Assembly: GCA_963701715.1 (NCBI GenBank)
Contig: CAVPAX010000006.1
Location: 124,001-188,000, forward strand
Length of the DNA: 64,000 bases
From: Methylotenera_A sp963701715
GTDB taxonomy: Bacteria > Pseudomonadota > Gammaproteobacteria > Burkholderiales > Methylophilaceae
Direction of reading: 5' to 3'
The number at the start of each line of letters is the position of its first letter. Position 1 is the stretch's first letter. The notes below the pieces were generated by a model. It ran no database searches and was not told the origin of the DNA. It saw nothing but the letters and a program-made list of their open reading frames with translations. Below, piece by piece: positions 54,857-62,469 of the stretch. A program made the translations under genes and the position numbers.

Positions 54857-55093
54857 TTAAGCAGCGTTGAGTTGAATGCGTTGTGCTTCGACACCGCGCA
54901 AAATAATGTCCGTTGCGCCAATGCGGACGTGTAACGGACCATTAAAACTGGCGCGTCGTATCAGTTCTATTTTTTTACCAATTCTAAATCCCATCGCATT
55001 CAGGCGTTGATGCAGGGCTTGTTCCGCATGTATTGCATGAATAACGCCGTGTTCGCCAGGGTTTAAATTGCTCAAAATAGTCATGTTGGCCAT
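54857..55093 (-). CDS. feoA: Ferrous iron transport protein A
   Basis: A 78-residue SH3-like cytosolic protein with ALHQRLNAMGFRIGKKIELIRRA and a C-terminal ILRGVEAQRIQL stretch. It supports FeoB activity. Either the ATG at 55093 or one three codons later could be used. A possible Fur site lies a few bases upstream and a terminator closes the preceding gene, so feoA likely starts its own iron-controlled operon. Confidence 0.93.
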   Translation of the reverse strand: MANMTILSNLNPGEHGVIHAIHAEQALHQRLNAMGFRIGKKIELIRRASFNGPLHVRIGATDIILRGVEAQRIQLNAA

Positions 55094-55099
55094 ATTAAT

Positions 55100-55118
55100 C
55101 TAAATGATAATTATTCTT
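55100..55118 (-). promoter_or_regulatory. Possible Fur box upstream of feoA-feoB
   Basis: The 19-base stretch CTAAATGATAATTATTCTT matches the classical GATAATGATAATCATTATC Fur consensus at 13 of 19 positions by eye, including an uninterrupted ATGATAAT core. It lies 7 bases before the feoA start in the 108-base spacer. Iron repression of feo by Fur is well known, which makes the placement sensible, but AT-rich DNA gives chance matches. Confidence 0.5.
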
Positions 55119-55156
55119 AATTATTGCACAATGCAATAAAAAGTCAACGAATAAGC

Positions 55157-55183
55157 AAAAAAGCCTGCTTTCGCAGGCTTTTT
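55157..55183 (-). terminator. Rho-independent terminator after the parvulin gene
   Basis: A perfect stem AAAAAGCCTGC / GCAGGCTTTTT with a 4-base TTTC loop. Read leftward it ends in a run of U and lies 17 bases after the stop of the parvulin gene at 55201. It separates that transcript from the feoA promoter region; the A/T symmetry would let it act in both directions. Confidence 0.92.
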
Positions 55184-55200
55184 ATTGCGCAAAGGCTAGT

Positions 55201-56013
55201 TTATTTAGCGGATGTCACGCCGGGTACGTCGATTTTTGCTTTAGCTTTTAAATCTAACATCATTTTTTCAAGTTTACGCTGTTGCAAGGTACGCTCTAAG
55301 CCACTTTTAACTTTATCGTATGCAGGCACTTGCGTAGCACGAGTATCCACCAATTTAATTACATGCCAGCCAAATTGAGTTTGCACTGGTGCAGCTGTGA
55401 TCTCTCCCTTTTTCAGACCAACGACTGCCTCACTGAATGGTTTCACCATGCCTGCTGGTGAAAACCAGCCTAAATCGCCACCTTTTTCTTTTGAGCCAGG
55501 GTCAAGTGATTTTTCTTTTGCAAGTTTGGCAAAGTCACTGCCCTTTTTGATTTGAGCCATAATGTCTTTGGCCTCAGTTTCTGTTTTTACCAAAATATGA
55601 CGTGCACTGTATTCCTTGTCGCCCAGTTCTTTTTTATATTGTTCATATGCATCTTTTTTATCAGCTTCAGTCACAGGATTCTTTTTCATGAAATCAGCCA
55701 GAAATGCATTGACAACCAATTTACGGTGTCCGAGTTCTTCCGCAATGATAAAATCAGGCTGTTTATCAATACCATTTTTAATTGCTTCTTGGTAAGCCAA
55801 TTCAGTGCCTACCAGTTCGTTAATAATGGCATTTTTTAAACCATCAGATTGTTTTTGACCGCGCGCAAGTGCATCTTTGGTGATGTAATCTACCCAGCTT
55901 TGCTTAATGGTCTTGCCGTTTACAGTAGCAACTGAGTCTGCAGCATATAGTGCCGGCGTAAATGCTAAAGTAGAGAATGTTGCGATAGCTACAAATATTT
56001 GGTTGATTTTCAT
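55201..56013 (-). CDS. Periplasmic parvulin-type peptidyl-prolyl isomerase
   Basis: A 270-residue protein with a signal peptide (about 1-24, ALYA cleavage) and a SurA-like N-terminal helical region. The parvulin domain spans about residues 138-230 (YSARHILVKTE, GGDLGWFSPAGMVKPF, TQFGWHVIKL). It likely folds envelope proteins. It is the last gene of the leftward yciB-yciI-bolA run, 50 bases after bolA, and ends at a strong terminator. Confidence 0.93.
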   Translation of the reverse strand: MKINQIFVAIATFSTLAFTPALYAADSVATVNGKTIKQSWVDYITKDALARGQKQSDGLKNAIINELVGTELAYQEAIKNGIDKQPDFIIAEELGHRKLVVNAFLADFMKKNPVTEADKKDAYEQYKKELGDKEYSARHILVKTETEAKDIMAQIKKGSDFAKLAKEKSLDPGSKEKGGDLGWFSPAGMVKPFSEAVVGLKKGEITAAPVQTQFGWHVIKLVDTRATQVPAYDKVKSGLERTLQQRKLEKMMLDLKAKAKIDVPGVTSAK

Positions 56014-56063
56014 AAGAAATCCTTGAAATAAAAAATTTAATCCTGATTTTATTAAGATATGAG

Positions 56064-56327
56064 TTAAATGGGATCGTCTGGCGAAATTGCAAATATGCTT
56101 ATTGCATGAATTTGTTGCGGCATTAAGTCAGTCAATGCTTGATAAATTAATCGATGCCGCATTATCTGCGATTTTTGTGAAAAATGAGAGCTTACTATTT
56201 TTATCCTGAAATGTCCACCACCCCCATTACCTTTGTGACCTGCATGCAGCGCACTATCATCTTGTATTTCAAGGCTTAGCGGCTCAAGGATGGCTAATCT
56301 CGTTTTTATCGTTTCGGCTAGATTCAT
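56064..56327 (-). CDS. bolA: BolA family protein
   Basis: An 87-residue BolA-like protein with ALHAGHKGNGGGGHFRIKIVS near residues 27-47 and the RHRLIYQAL helix. BolA proteins bind monothiol glutaredoxins with Fe-S clusters and may act as regulators. It starts 7 bases after the yciI stop. Confidence 0.92.
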   Translation of the reverse strand: MNLAETIKTRLAILEPLSLEIQDDSALHAGHKGNGGGGHFRIKIVSSHFSQKSQIMRHRLIYQALTDLMPQQIHAISIFAISPDDPI

Positions 56328-56334
56328 CCTGTGC

Positions 56335-56634
56335 TTAGGGTAGCGTTTTGCGAAAAGGTTTCACCACAACATTGGCATACACTCCCGCTGAGACAAAAGG
56401 ATCGGCTTCCGCCCAGCGTATTGCAGAGTCTAAGTCGTTAAACTCTGCCACAATAAGACTGCCGCTAAAGCCTGCAGGGCCCGGGTCTACACTGTCAATC
56501 GCCGGAAAAGGACCGGCCAATAAAAGGCGTCCCTGATTTTGCAGTTCTGTAAGCCGCGCCAGATGGGTAGGTCTAGCAGCCATGCGCTTCTCAAGGCTAT
56601 TTGGTACATCATCTGCAATAATCGTATATAACAT
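56335..56634 (-). CDS. yciI: YciI family protein
   Basis: A 99-residue YciI-like/EthD-fold protein with RPTHLARLTELQNQGRLLLAGPFP and a FVSAGVYANVVVKPF C-terminus. The conserved His and Asp of the family are present. Function is unknown. It stops 7 bases before bolA and starts 2 bases after yciB. Confidence 0.92.
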   Translation of the reverse strand: MLYTIIADDVPNSLEKRMAARPTHLARLTELQNQGRLLLAGPFPAIDSVDPGPAGFSGSLIVAEFNDLDSAIRWAEADPFVSAGVYANVVVKPFRKTLP

Positions 56635-56636
56635 GT

Positions 56637-57182
56637 TTATTTGCCTTCATCCACCGATTCAATTAAATAATCTTTTAATAACAGTGTCTGGGCAATGACA
56701 AACACAAACAACATGGCGGTGACGCCAAACAGTTTGAAATTCACCCAGGTATCCAAGCTGAAATTAAACGCGACATATAAATTTAAAAAGCCCAGCAGTA
56801 TTAAAAAAATCACCCAGATCATATTTAGCTTATTCCAGATAACGGCTGGAGGATTGAGCATTTTCCCCATCATTTGCTGGATAAAATTCTTTTTAAAAAC
56901 CAGGTTGGAAATCAATAGAATCGCAGCAAGAAGCCAATACAGCACTGTAGGCTTCCACATAATATAGGTTTTATCGTGCAGCAAAAGTGTAATACCTCCC
57001 AATACGCTAATAATGGCGCCGTTTACCAGCAGCATTTTTTCTATCTTGCCATGGCGGATCTTACTGTAAATAATCTGTGCGATTGTAGCGAGAATAGCAA
57101 CCGCCGTTGCGATGAAAATCCCGTAGAGCTTAAAGCCTACAAAAAATAAAATCACCGGAAATAAATCAAATAAAAATTTCAT
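56637..57182 (-). CDS. yciB: YciB / inner membrane septation protein A
   Basis: A 181-residue integral membrane protein with about five helices and the family start MKFLFDLFPVILFF. It contains the KPTVLYWLLAAIL and MGKMLNPPAVIWNKLN segments. YciB influences cell envelope integrity and division. First gene of the leftward yciB-yciI-bolA-parvulin run, divergent from the PHP gene across 114 bases. Confidence 0.94.
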   Translation of the reverse strand: MKFLFDLFPVILFFVGFKLYGIFIATAVAILATIAQIIYSKIRHGKIEKMLLVNGAIISVLGGITLLLHDKTYIMWKPTVLYWLLAAILLISNLVFKKNFIQQMMGKMLNPPAVIWNKLNMIWVIFLILLGFLNLYVAFNFSLDTWVNFKLFGVTAMLFVFVIAQTLLLKDYLIESVDEGK

Positions 57183-57296
57183 GTGGCCCTAATTAAGAGA
57201 ATATTAGACGGGATGGTAAAAGCGTAACTATCAGTAAAGACGGTATTTTGCTATGATTTGACTTTGATTGCAAAACATTGATTACATAAATTCTTT

Positions 57297-58148
57297 ATGG
57301 CTGCACAGATTGATTTACATTGTCATTCCACAATTTCTGATGGATTGTTATCACCGCAGGATTTGGTCGCGCACGCCGCAAAAAGCGGCGTAAAAGTTTT
57401 GGCGCTTACAGATCATGATGATGTAAGTGGGCTGGAAGCAGCGCGGGAGGCAGCTCCCCAGCATGGTGTGCAATTTGTGAATGGGGTGGAAATATCTGTT
57501 ACCTGGAAAAGACGCACGCTACATATTGTAGGGTTGAAAATTGATTCCGAAAATCCAGCTTTAAAAAGTGCGCTGGACAAGGTGCGTATCGGGCGTGATG
57601 AGCGTGCGCAAGAAATGGCGTCAGGATTGGCTAAAGTAGGTATTGATGGAGCATATGAAGGCGCTAAGGCAATTGCTAAACAAAGTATCCTGACGCGAAG
57701 TCATTTTGCGCAATTTCTGGTGCAAAATGGTCATGTTAAGGATGTTAAATCAGTATTCAAAAAATATCTTGTCAAAGGCAAGCCTGGCTTTGTTGATCAT
57801 CAATGGATGAACCTAGAAGAAGCCGTCAGCTTGATTAGGGCTAGCGGTGGCAGCGCGGTAATAGCGCATCCGGGGCGTTATGATCTGGGTGCTATTAACA
57901 TGCTGTTATTGATGCACGAATTCAGAAGCTATGGTGGGGCGGCGATTGAAGTGGTAACAGGTAGTCACACGCCGCCGCAATATCAACAATTTGCCAAAAT
58001 GGCGCATCGCTTCAGCCTAAAATGCTCAATTGGCTCGGATTATCATGGGCCGGGCTTATCCTACATGTCGATGGGTTGTGTGCCAGAGTTGCCGGCAGGC
58101 TGCGTGCCTGTGTGGGATGATTGGGAAGAAGCCCAGCATCTAAGCTAA
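57297..58148 (+). CDS. PHP-domain phosphoesterase (YciV/RNase AM type)
   Basis: A 283-residue PHP protein with metal ligands in DLHCHSTISDG near residue 6, LTDHDDVSG near 38, and later SHTPP and SDYHGPG. YciV in E. coli (RNase AM) is a 5'-3' exonuclease that trims rRNA 5' ends and also acts on 3',5'-bisphosphates. It is followed without gap by the YciO/Sua5-like gene, the same adjacency as yciV-yciO. Confidence 0.92.
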   Translation: MAAQIDLHCHSTISDGLLSPQDLVAHAAKSGVKVLALTDHDDVSGLEAAREAAPQHGVQFVNGVEISVTWKRRTLHIVGLKIDSENPALKSALDKVRIGRDERAQEMASGLAKVGIDGAYEGAKAIAKQSILTRSHFAQFLVQNGHVKDVKSVFKKYLVKGKPGFVDHQWMNLEEAVSLIRASGGSAVIAHPGRYDLGAINMLLLMHEFRSYGGAAIEVVTGSHTPPQYQQFAKMAHRFSLKCSIGSDYHGPGLSYMSMGCVPELPAGCVPVWDDWEEAQHLS

Positions 58149-58772
58149 ATGGCGCAATACTTTGTCATTAATGCCGAAAACCCGCAAACGAGACTGATTA
58201 AGCATGCGGTGGAAATTCTGCGTGAAGGCGGAGTGATTGCTTATCCGACAGACTCTAGCTACGCCCTGGGTTGTATCACAGGCTTTAAGGATGCACAAGA
58301 TAGAATTCGCCGGATACGCGGTGTAGACGAAAGCCATCTTTTTACGTTGGTTTGCCGTAATTTGAGTGAGCTTGCAACATATGCACAGGTGGATAATACC
58401 CAGTTTCGTCTGCTTAAGGCCAATACACCCGGTGCTTATACCTACATTTTAAAAGCGACGCGCGAAGTGCCGCGCCGACTGCAGCATCCCAAGCGAAGTG
58501 CAGTAGGCATTCGTGTGCCGGACCATGCGGTGGTGCAGGCGCTACTGGATGAGCTTGGTGAGCCGCTGTTGAGTATGACTTTACATATCGCAGGCGAGGA
58601 AGAGCCGATGACCATGGCATGGGAAATTCGCGAGAGATTAGAGCATCAGGTAGATTTGGTGATTGATTCCGCTATTCATCATGCCGGTGCAACCACCGTG
58701 ATAGACTTGACGGGAGAGATTCCGGTATTGATCCGACAAGGTACTGCAGACGCATCGCCGTTTGGGCTTTAA
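58149..58772 (+). CDS. YciO/Sua5-family threonylcarbamoyladenylate synthase-like protein
   Basis: A 207-residue YrdC-domain protein with AYPTDSSYALGC near residue 33 and KRSAVGIRVPDHAV near 113. YciO proteins resemble TsaC/Sua5, which make the t6A tRNA precursor, but their own activity is weak or disputed. Being directly fused in order to the PHP gene suggests YciO rather than the essential TsaC; I do not see the other t6A genes here. Confidence 0.9.
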   Translation: MAQYFVINAENPQTRLIKHAVEILREGGVIAYPTDSSYALGCITGFKDAQDRIRRIRGVDESHLFTLVCRNLSELATYAQVDNTQFRLLKANTPGAYTYILKATREVPRRLQHPKRSAVGIRVPDHAVVQALLDELGEPLLSMTLHIAGEEEPMTMAWEIRERLEHQVDLVIDSAIHHAGATTVIDLTGEIPVLIRQGTADASPFGL

Positions 58773-58790
58773 TAATTTTAGAAAGAAAAA

Positions 58791-59423
58791 ATGGAACTCA
58801 ATATAATACAAAAAATTGCTATTTACGCACTGCCGATATTATTCGCGATTACTGTACACGAAGCGGCGCATGGTTATGCGGCAAAATATTTTGGTGATTT
58901 AACTGCAGAACGATTAGGACGCATTAGCTTAAATCCGCTTAAGCATATTGATCTATTTGGCACGATTTTATTACCCGCGCTTACCGTAATGTTGGGCGGT
59001 ATTTTGTTTGGTTGGGCTAAGCCGGTGCCGGTGAATTTTGCCAATTTGCGCAATCCTAAAAAAGATATGCTTTGGGTTGCAGCGGCAGGGCCTGCTTCTA
59101 ATTTTGTGATGGCGATATTTTGGGCATTAGTCATTAAATTCTCGCCTGCCGCTCAGGCGTTTGCTGTTCCAATGGAAATGATGGGCAGAGCGGGTGTGTC
59201 AATAAACATCGTGCTAATGGTGCTGAATTTACTGCCTTTACCTCCACTGGATGGTGGGCGCATCGCTGTGAGTTTATTGCCAAACCATTTGGCGCAGCCA
59301 TTTGCTCAATTAGAGCGTTATGGTTTCATTATTTTAGTCGCACTGCTCTTTACAGGGGTTTTAGCTATGATTTTAGGCCCGTTTATTGAATTTGCATATC
59401 GCGTAATTTTTAGTTTAGTTTAA
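58791..59423 (+). CDS. Site-2 protease family (M50) membrane metalloprotease
   Basis: A 210-residue membrane protein with the zinc motif VHEAAHGYAAKYF near residue 22 and the second metal motif LNLLPLPPLDGGRI near 145. Members cleave within membranes; the substrate is unknown. It lies 18 bases downstream of the YciO gene and 44 before trpS. Confidence 0.92.
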   Translation: MELNIIQKIAIYALPILFAITVHEAAHGYAAKYFGDLTAERLGRISLNPLKHIDLFGTILLPALTVMLGGILFGWAKPVPVNFANLRNPKKDMLWVAAAGPASNFVMAIFWALVIKFSPAAQAFAVPMEMMGRAGVSINIVLMVLNLLPLPPLDGGRIAVSLLPNHLAQPFAQLERYGFIILVALLFTGVLAMILGPFIEFAYRVIFSLV

Positions 59424-59467
59424 CTTGCTATAATAAGGATGAACTCAATTTAAGGCTTTATTACTTC

Positions 59468-60670
59468 ATGGCAATCGAACGCGTTTTATCGGGCATGCGC
59501 CCAACAGGCAACCTGCATCTTGGGCATTACAATGGTGTTTTAAAAAACTGGATCAAGCTTCAGCACGAGCATGAATGCTTCTTTTTTGTCGCCGACTGGC
59601 ATGCGCTGACCACACATTACGATACGCCGGAAATTATTGAAGATAGCGTTTGGGAAATGGTGATTGACTGGCTGGCAGCTGGTGTGGATCCAGCTAACGC
59701 AACCATTTTTATTCAAAGCCGCGTGCCGGAACACGCTGAGCTGCATACCTTGCTAAGTATGATTACCCCGTTGAGCTGGCTGGAACGTGTGCCGACTTAC
59801 AAAGATCAGCAAGAAAAACTATCTAGTAAAGATTTATCTACTTATGGCTTTTTAGGTTATCCGCTACTGCAAAGCGCAGACATCCTCATCTACAAAGCCA
59901 CACAAGTGCCGGTGGGAGAAGACCAAATTCCCCATATCGAGTTTACCCGTGAAATCGCGCGCCGTTTTAACCACATCTACGGCAAAGAAAAAGGCTTTGA
60001 AGAAAAAGCCGAAGCCGCAATTAAGAAGCTGGGTAACAAACGCGGTGCGCTGTATGAAGAAATGCGCAACGCCTACCAGCAAGGTGGCGATGAAGAAGCT
60101 CTGGAAGCAGCGCGCGCTATGATTGAAGAGCAGCAAGGCATGAGCATGGGCGATAAAGAGCGCTTGTTGGGCTACCTTGAGGGCGGTGGCAAAATCATTT
60201 TAGTCGAGCCTGAATACAAACTCACACCTGCTTCAAAAATGCCGGGTTTAGACGGCCAAAAAATGTCTAAATCATACAACAACACTATTTCATTGCGTGA
60301 AGAGCCTGAAGCCATTGCTAAAAAAATCAAAACCATGCCAACTGATCCAGCCCGCATTCGCCGCAACGATCCGGGCGATCCGGCCAAATGTCCGGTATGG
60401 CAATTACATGAAATCTATTCTGATACGACGACGCAAGACTGGGTGCAAATGGGATGCAAAGGCGCATCGATTGGCTGTATCGAGTGCAAGCAACCGGTGA
60501 TTGACGGCGTACTGAAAGAACTGAAACCGATTCAGGAACGCGCCGCGCAGTATGCCGAAGATCCCACGCTGGTCAAAAATATCGTCGCCGATGGTTGTGA
60601 AAAAGCCCGCAAACTCGCGCGTGAGACCATGCGCGATGTACGTGATGCGATGGGGTTGAGTTACAGCTAA
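59468..60670 (+). CDS. trpS: Tryptophanyl-tRNA synthetase with cysteine cluster
   Basis: A 400-residue class I synthetase with the HIGH motif HLGHYNG near residue 17 and KMSKS in QKMSKSYNN near 265. It charges tRNA(Trp). Unlike E. coli TrpS (334 residues) it carries an insert. It also carries a cysteine set C308, C330, C337, C340 (C-x21-C-x6-C-x2-C), close to the C-x22-C-x6-C-x2-C that binds a 4Fe-4S cluster in Thermotoga maritima TrpRS. Cluster binding is inferred from spacing. Confidence 0.95.
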   Translation: MAIERVLSGMRPTGNLHLGHYNGVLKNWIKLQHEHECFFFVADWHALTTHYDTPEIIEDSVWEMVIDWLAAGVDPANATIFIQSRVPEHAELHTLLSMITPLSWLERVPTYKDQQEKLSSKDLSTYGFLGYPLLQSADILIYKATQVPVGEDQIPHIEFTREIARRFNHIYGKEKGFEEKAEAAIKKLGNKRGALYEEMRNAYQQGGDEEALEAARAMIEEQQGMSMGDKERLLGYLEGGGKIILVEPEYKLTPASKMPGLDGQKMSKSYNNTISLREEPEAIAKKIKTMPTDPARIRRNDPGDPAKCPVWQLHEIYSDTTTQDWVQMGCKGASIGCIECKQPVIDGVLKELKPIQERAAQYAEDPTLVKNIVADGCEKARKLARETMRDVRDAMGLSYS

Positions 60671-60687
60671 AGAGTTTTGCGGCTAGC

Positions 60688-60722
60688 GCTCTGCAAGCCA
60701 ACATTCATAATGGTTGCAGAGC
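60688..60722. repeat. Inverted repeat between trpS and the EmrE-like gene
   Basis: GCTCTGCAA (60688-60696) pairs perfectly with TTGCAGAGC (60714-60722), and CCA/TGG extends the stem inward after one bulged G, leaving a 10-base loop. No U-run follows, so it is at most a weak terminator for trpS or a leader structure for the transporter gene, whose ATG is 23 bases on. Confidence 0.65.
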
Positions 60723-60744
60723 ATCTGCTTTAAAAAGGGAAACT

Positions 60745-61077
60745 ATGAATCACTGGTTAGCGCTTGCCATTGCGATTGTCGCAGAAGTGATTGGCACCAC
60801 TGCGCTCAAAGCCTCTAACGAGTTTACGCGACTGTGGCCATCCTTGATTGTGGTGATGGGTTACGGCACTGCGTTTTATTTTATGGCCTTGAGCATGCGC
60901 GTGTTGCCGGTGGGCATTATGTACGCCATTTGGTCTGGCATGGGCATTGTGCTGGTTTCTATTATCGGCTGGGTGGTGTATCGCCAAACGCTGGATATGC
61001 CCGCCATAATAGGGATGGGTTTAATTATCGCGGGTGCGATGGTGATTAACGTTTTTTCTAAAACGGTAGGGCATTAG
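60745..61077 (+). CDS. EmrE-type small multidrug resistance transporter
   Basis: A 110-residue four-helix SMR protein. The proton/drug-binding glutamate is in the first helix (AEVIGTTALKAS, residue 13) and the IWSGMGIVLVS segment in helix 3 matches EmrE rather than the guanidinium exporter SugE. It probably exports cationic toxins. A good GGGAAAC stretch precedes the ATG. The stop overlaps the scpA GTG by one base. Confidence 0.92.
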   Translation: MNHWLALAIAIVAEVIGTTALKASNEFTRLWPSLIVVMGYGTAFYFMALSMRVLPVGIMYAIWSGMGIVLVSIIGWVVYRQTLDMPAIIGMGLIIAGAMVINVFSKTVGH

Positions 61078-61862
61078 TGTTAACGCAGCTTAATTCAGAA
61101 ATCAAAATCAAAGGCGAGCTGCTCAATGAGTTGCCGCAGGATTTATACATTCCACCCGATGCGCTGGAGGTGTATCTAGAAGCGTTTGAAGGTCCGCTGG
61201 ACTTGCTGCTTTACCTCATCCGTAAGCACAATCTGGATATTCTCGATATTCCCATGGCGGAACTCACTGCGCAGTATATGGTGTACGTCGAGAAGATGAA
61301 GGCGATTAAGCTGGAACTGGCGGCCGACTATTTGCTGATGTCAGCGATGTTGATTGAGATTAAATCGCGGATGTTACTGCCAAAACCTGCTGAAATTACC
61401 GAAGAGGACGACCCGCGAGCCGAGTTGGTGCGCCGTTTGATGGAGTACGAGGCGATTAAGCTCGCTGCCGCGCGTTTGGATGCCATGCCGCAAGTAGGCG
61501 TAGATATTAGCGTTGCGGCTGCCTATTATCAGCATATTATCGAAACCAAACCACCCGAAGTGAGTCTGGATGAATTGGTCGAAGCCTGGCGCAATGTGCT
61601 GAAGCGTGCAAAATTGAATTCGCATCACAAAATTGGCAAGGCAGAACTCTCGGTGCGTGAGCATATGAGCCAGATTCTGCGCCGCTTAAAGAGCGATGGC
61701 ATGGTAGAGTTTTCACAGTTATTTGACATGACGACCGAGGGTCTGGCGAAACTTGTGGTGAATTTTTTAGCGATTTTAGAACTGGCTAAAGAAGGTCTAA
61801 TCCGCATTACGCAGCAACAAGCGTTTTCGCCGATTTATCTGCAAGCGAATGCTAGTGAATGA
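61077..61862 (+). CDS. scpA: Segregation and condensation protein A
   Basis: A 261-residue kleisin subunit of the SMC-ScpAB condensin. The N-terminal YLEAFEGPLDLLLYLIRKHNLDILDI and LTAQYMVYVEKM helices and the C-terminal winged-helix FLAILELAKEGLI are typical. It starts with GTG overlapping the EmrE-type stop, and overlaps scpB by 4 bases (ATGA). Confidence 0.95.
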   Translation: MLTQLNSEIKIKGELLNELPQDLYIPPDALEVYLEAFEGPLDLLLYLIRKHNLDILDIPMAELTAQYMVYVEKMKAIKLELAADYLLMSAMLIEIKSRMLLPKPAEITEEDDPRAELVRRLMEYEAIKLAAARLDAMPQVGVDISVAAAYYQHIIETKPPEVSLDELVEAWRNVLKRAKLNSHHKIGKAELSVREHMSQILRRLKSDGMVEFSQLFDMTTEGLAKLVVNFLAILELAKEGLIRITQQQAFSPIYLQANASE

Positions 61863-62416
61863 ATATGAAAGAACCAGAAAATATCATTGAAATGAAACAA
61901 GTGCTTGAGGCTGCGTTACTTACAGCAGGGCAGCCATTGAGTTTGGACGATATGTTGAAACTATTTGTCGGCCGCATGGAGCGCACAACTTTGCGCATGT
62001 TGCTGGATGAACTTAAAACCGATTGGGCAGAAAAGACGCTGGAATTGGTGCAAGTAGCCACAGGTTACCGCTTTCAGGCCAAGTCGCAATTTAGCGAATA
62101 CATCGCGCGCCTGAACCCGGAACGTCAGCCAAAATACAGCCGAGCCGTGATGGAAACTTTAGCGATCATCGCTTACCGCCAACCGGTGACGCGCGGGGAT
62201 ATTGAGCAAATTCGTGGCGTTGCAGTTAACCCGAACGTGATGCGCCAATTGCAGGAGCGCGACTGGATTGATGTTGTCGGGCAGCGCGAGGTGCCTGGCC
62301 GTCCATCATTATATGCTACGACCAAACACTTTCTGGACGACCTTAATTTACGTTCATTAGCAGAATTGCCTCCGATGGATGATTTTGCCCAAAGTGAAAT
62401 TCCGCTAGATAATTAA
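61859..62416 (+). CDS. scpB: Segregation and condensation protein B
   Basis: A 185-residue winged-helix ScpB that binds ScpA in condensin. Conserved features are VLEAALLTAGQPLSLDDM at the start and RAVMETLAIIAYRQPVTRGDIEQIRGV near residue 94. It is coupled to scpA and followed 53 bases later by rluB, the widely conserved scpA-scpB-rluB order. Confidence 0.96.
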   Translation: MNMKEPENIIEMKQVLEAALLTAGQPLSLDDMLKLFVGRMERTTLRMLLDELKTDWAEKTLELVQVATGYRFQAKSQFSEYIARLNPERQPKYSRAVMETLAIIAYRQPVTRGDIEQIRGVAVNPNVMRQLQERDWIDVVGQREVPGRPSLYATTKHFLDDLNLRSLAELPPMDDFAQSEIPLDN

Positions 62417-62469
62417 AAGTTTATCTGTAACTGCTGTAAAATCACTCCTTTAGCTATTCAAAGTTCAAT

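Noticed and set aside
60671..60744. Guanidine riboswitch before the SMR gene
   Set aside because: The leader has one hairpin without the paired ACGR loops of the guanidine-II class, and the protein looks like EmrE rather than a guanidinium exporter.
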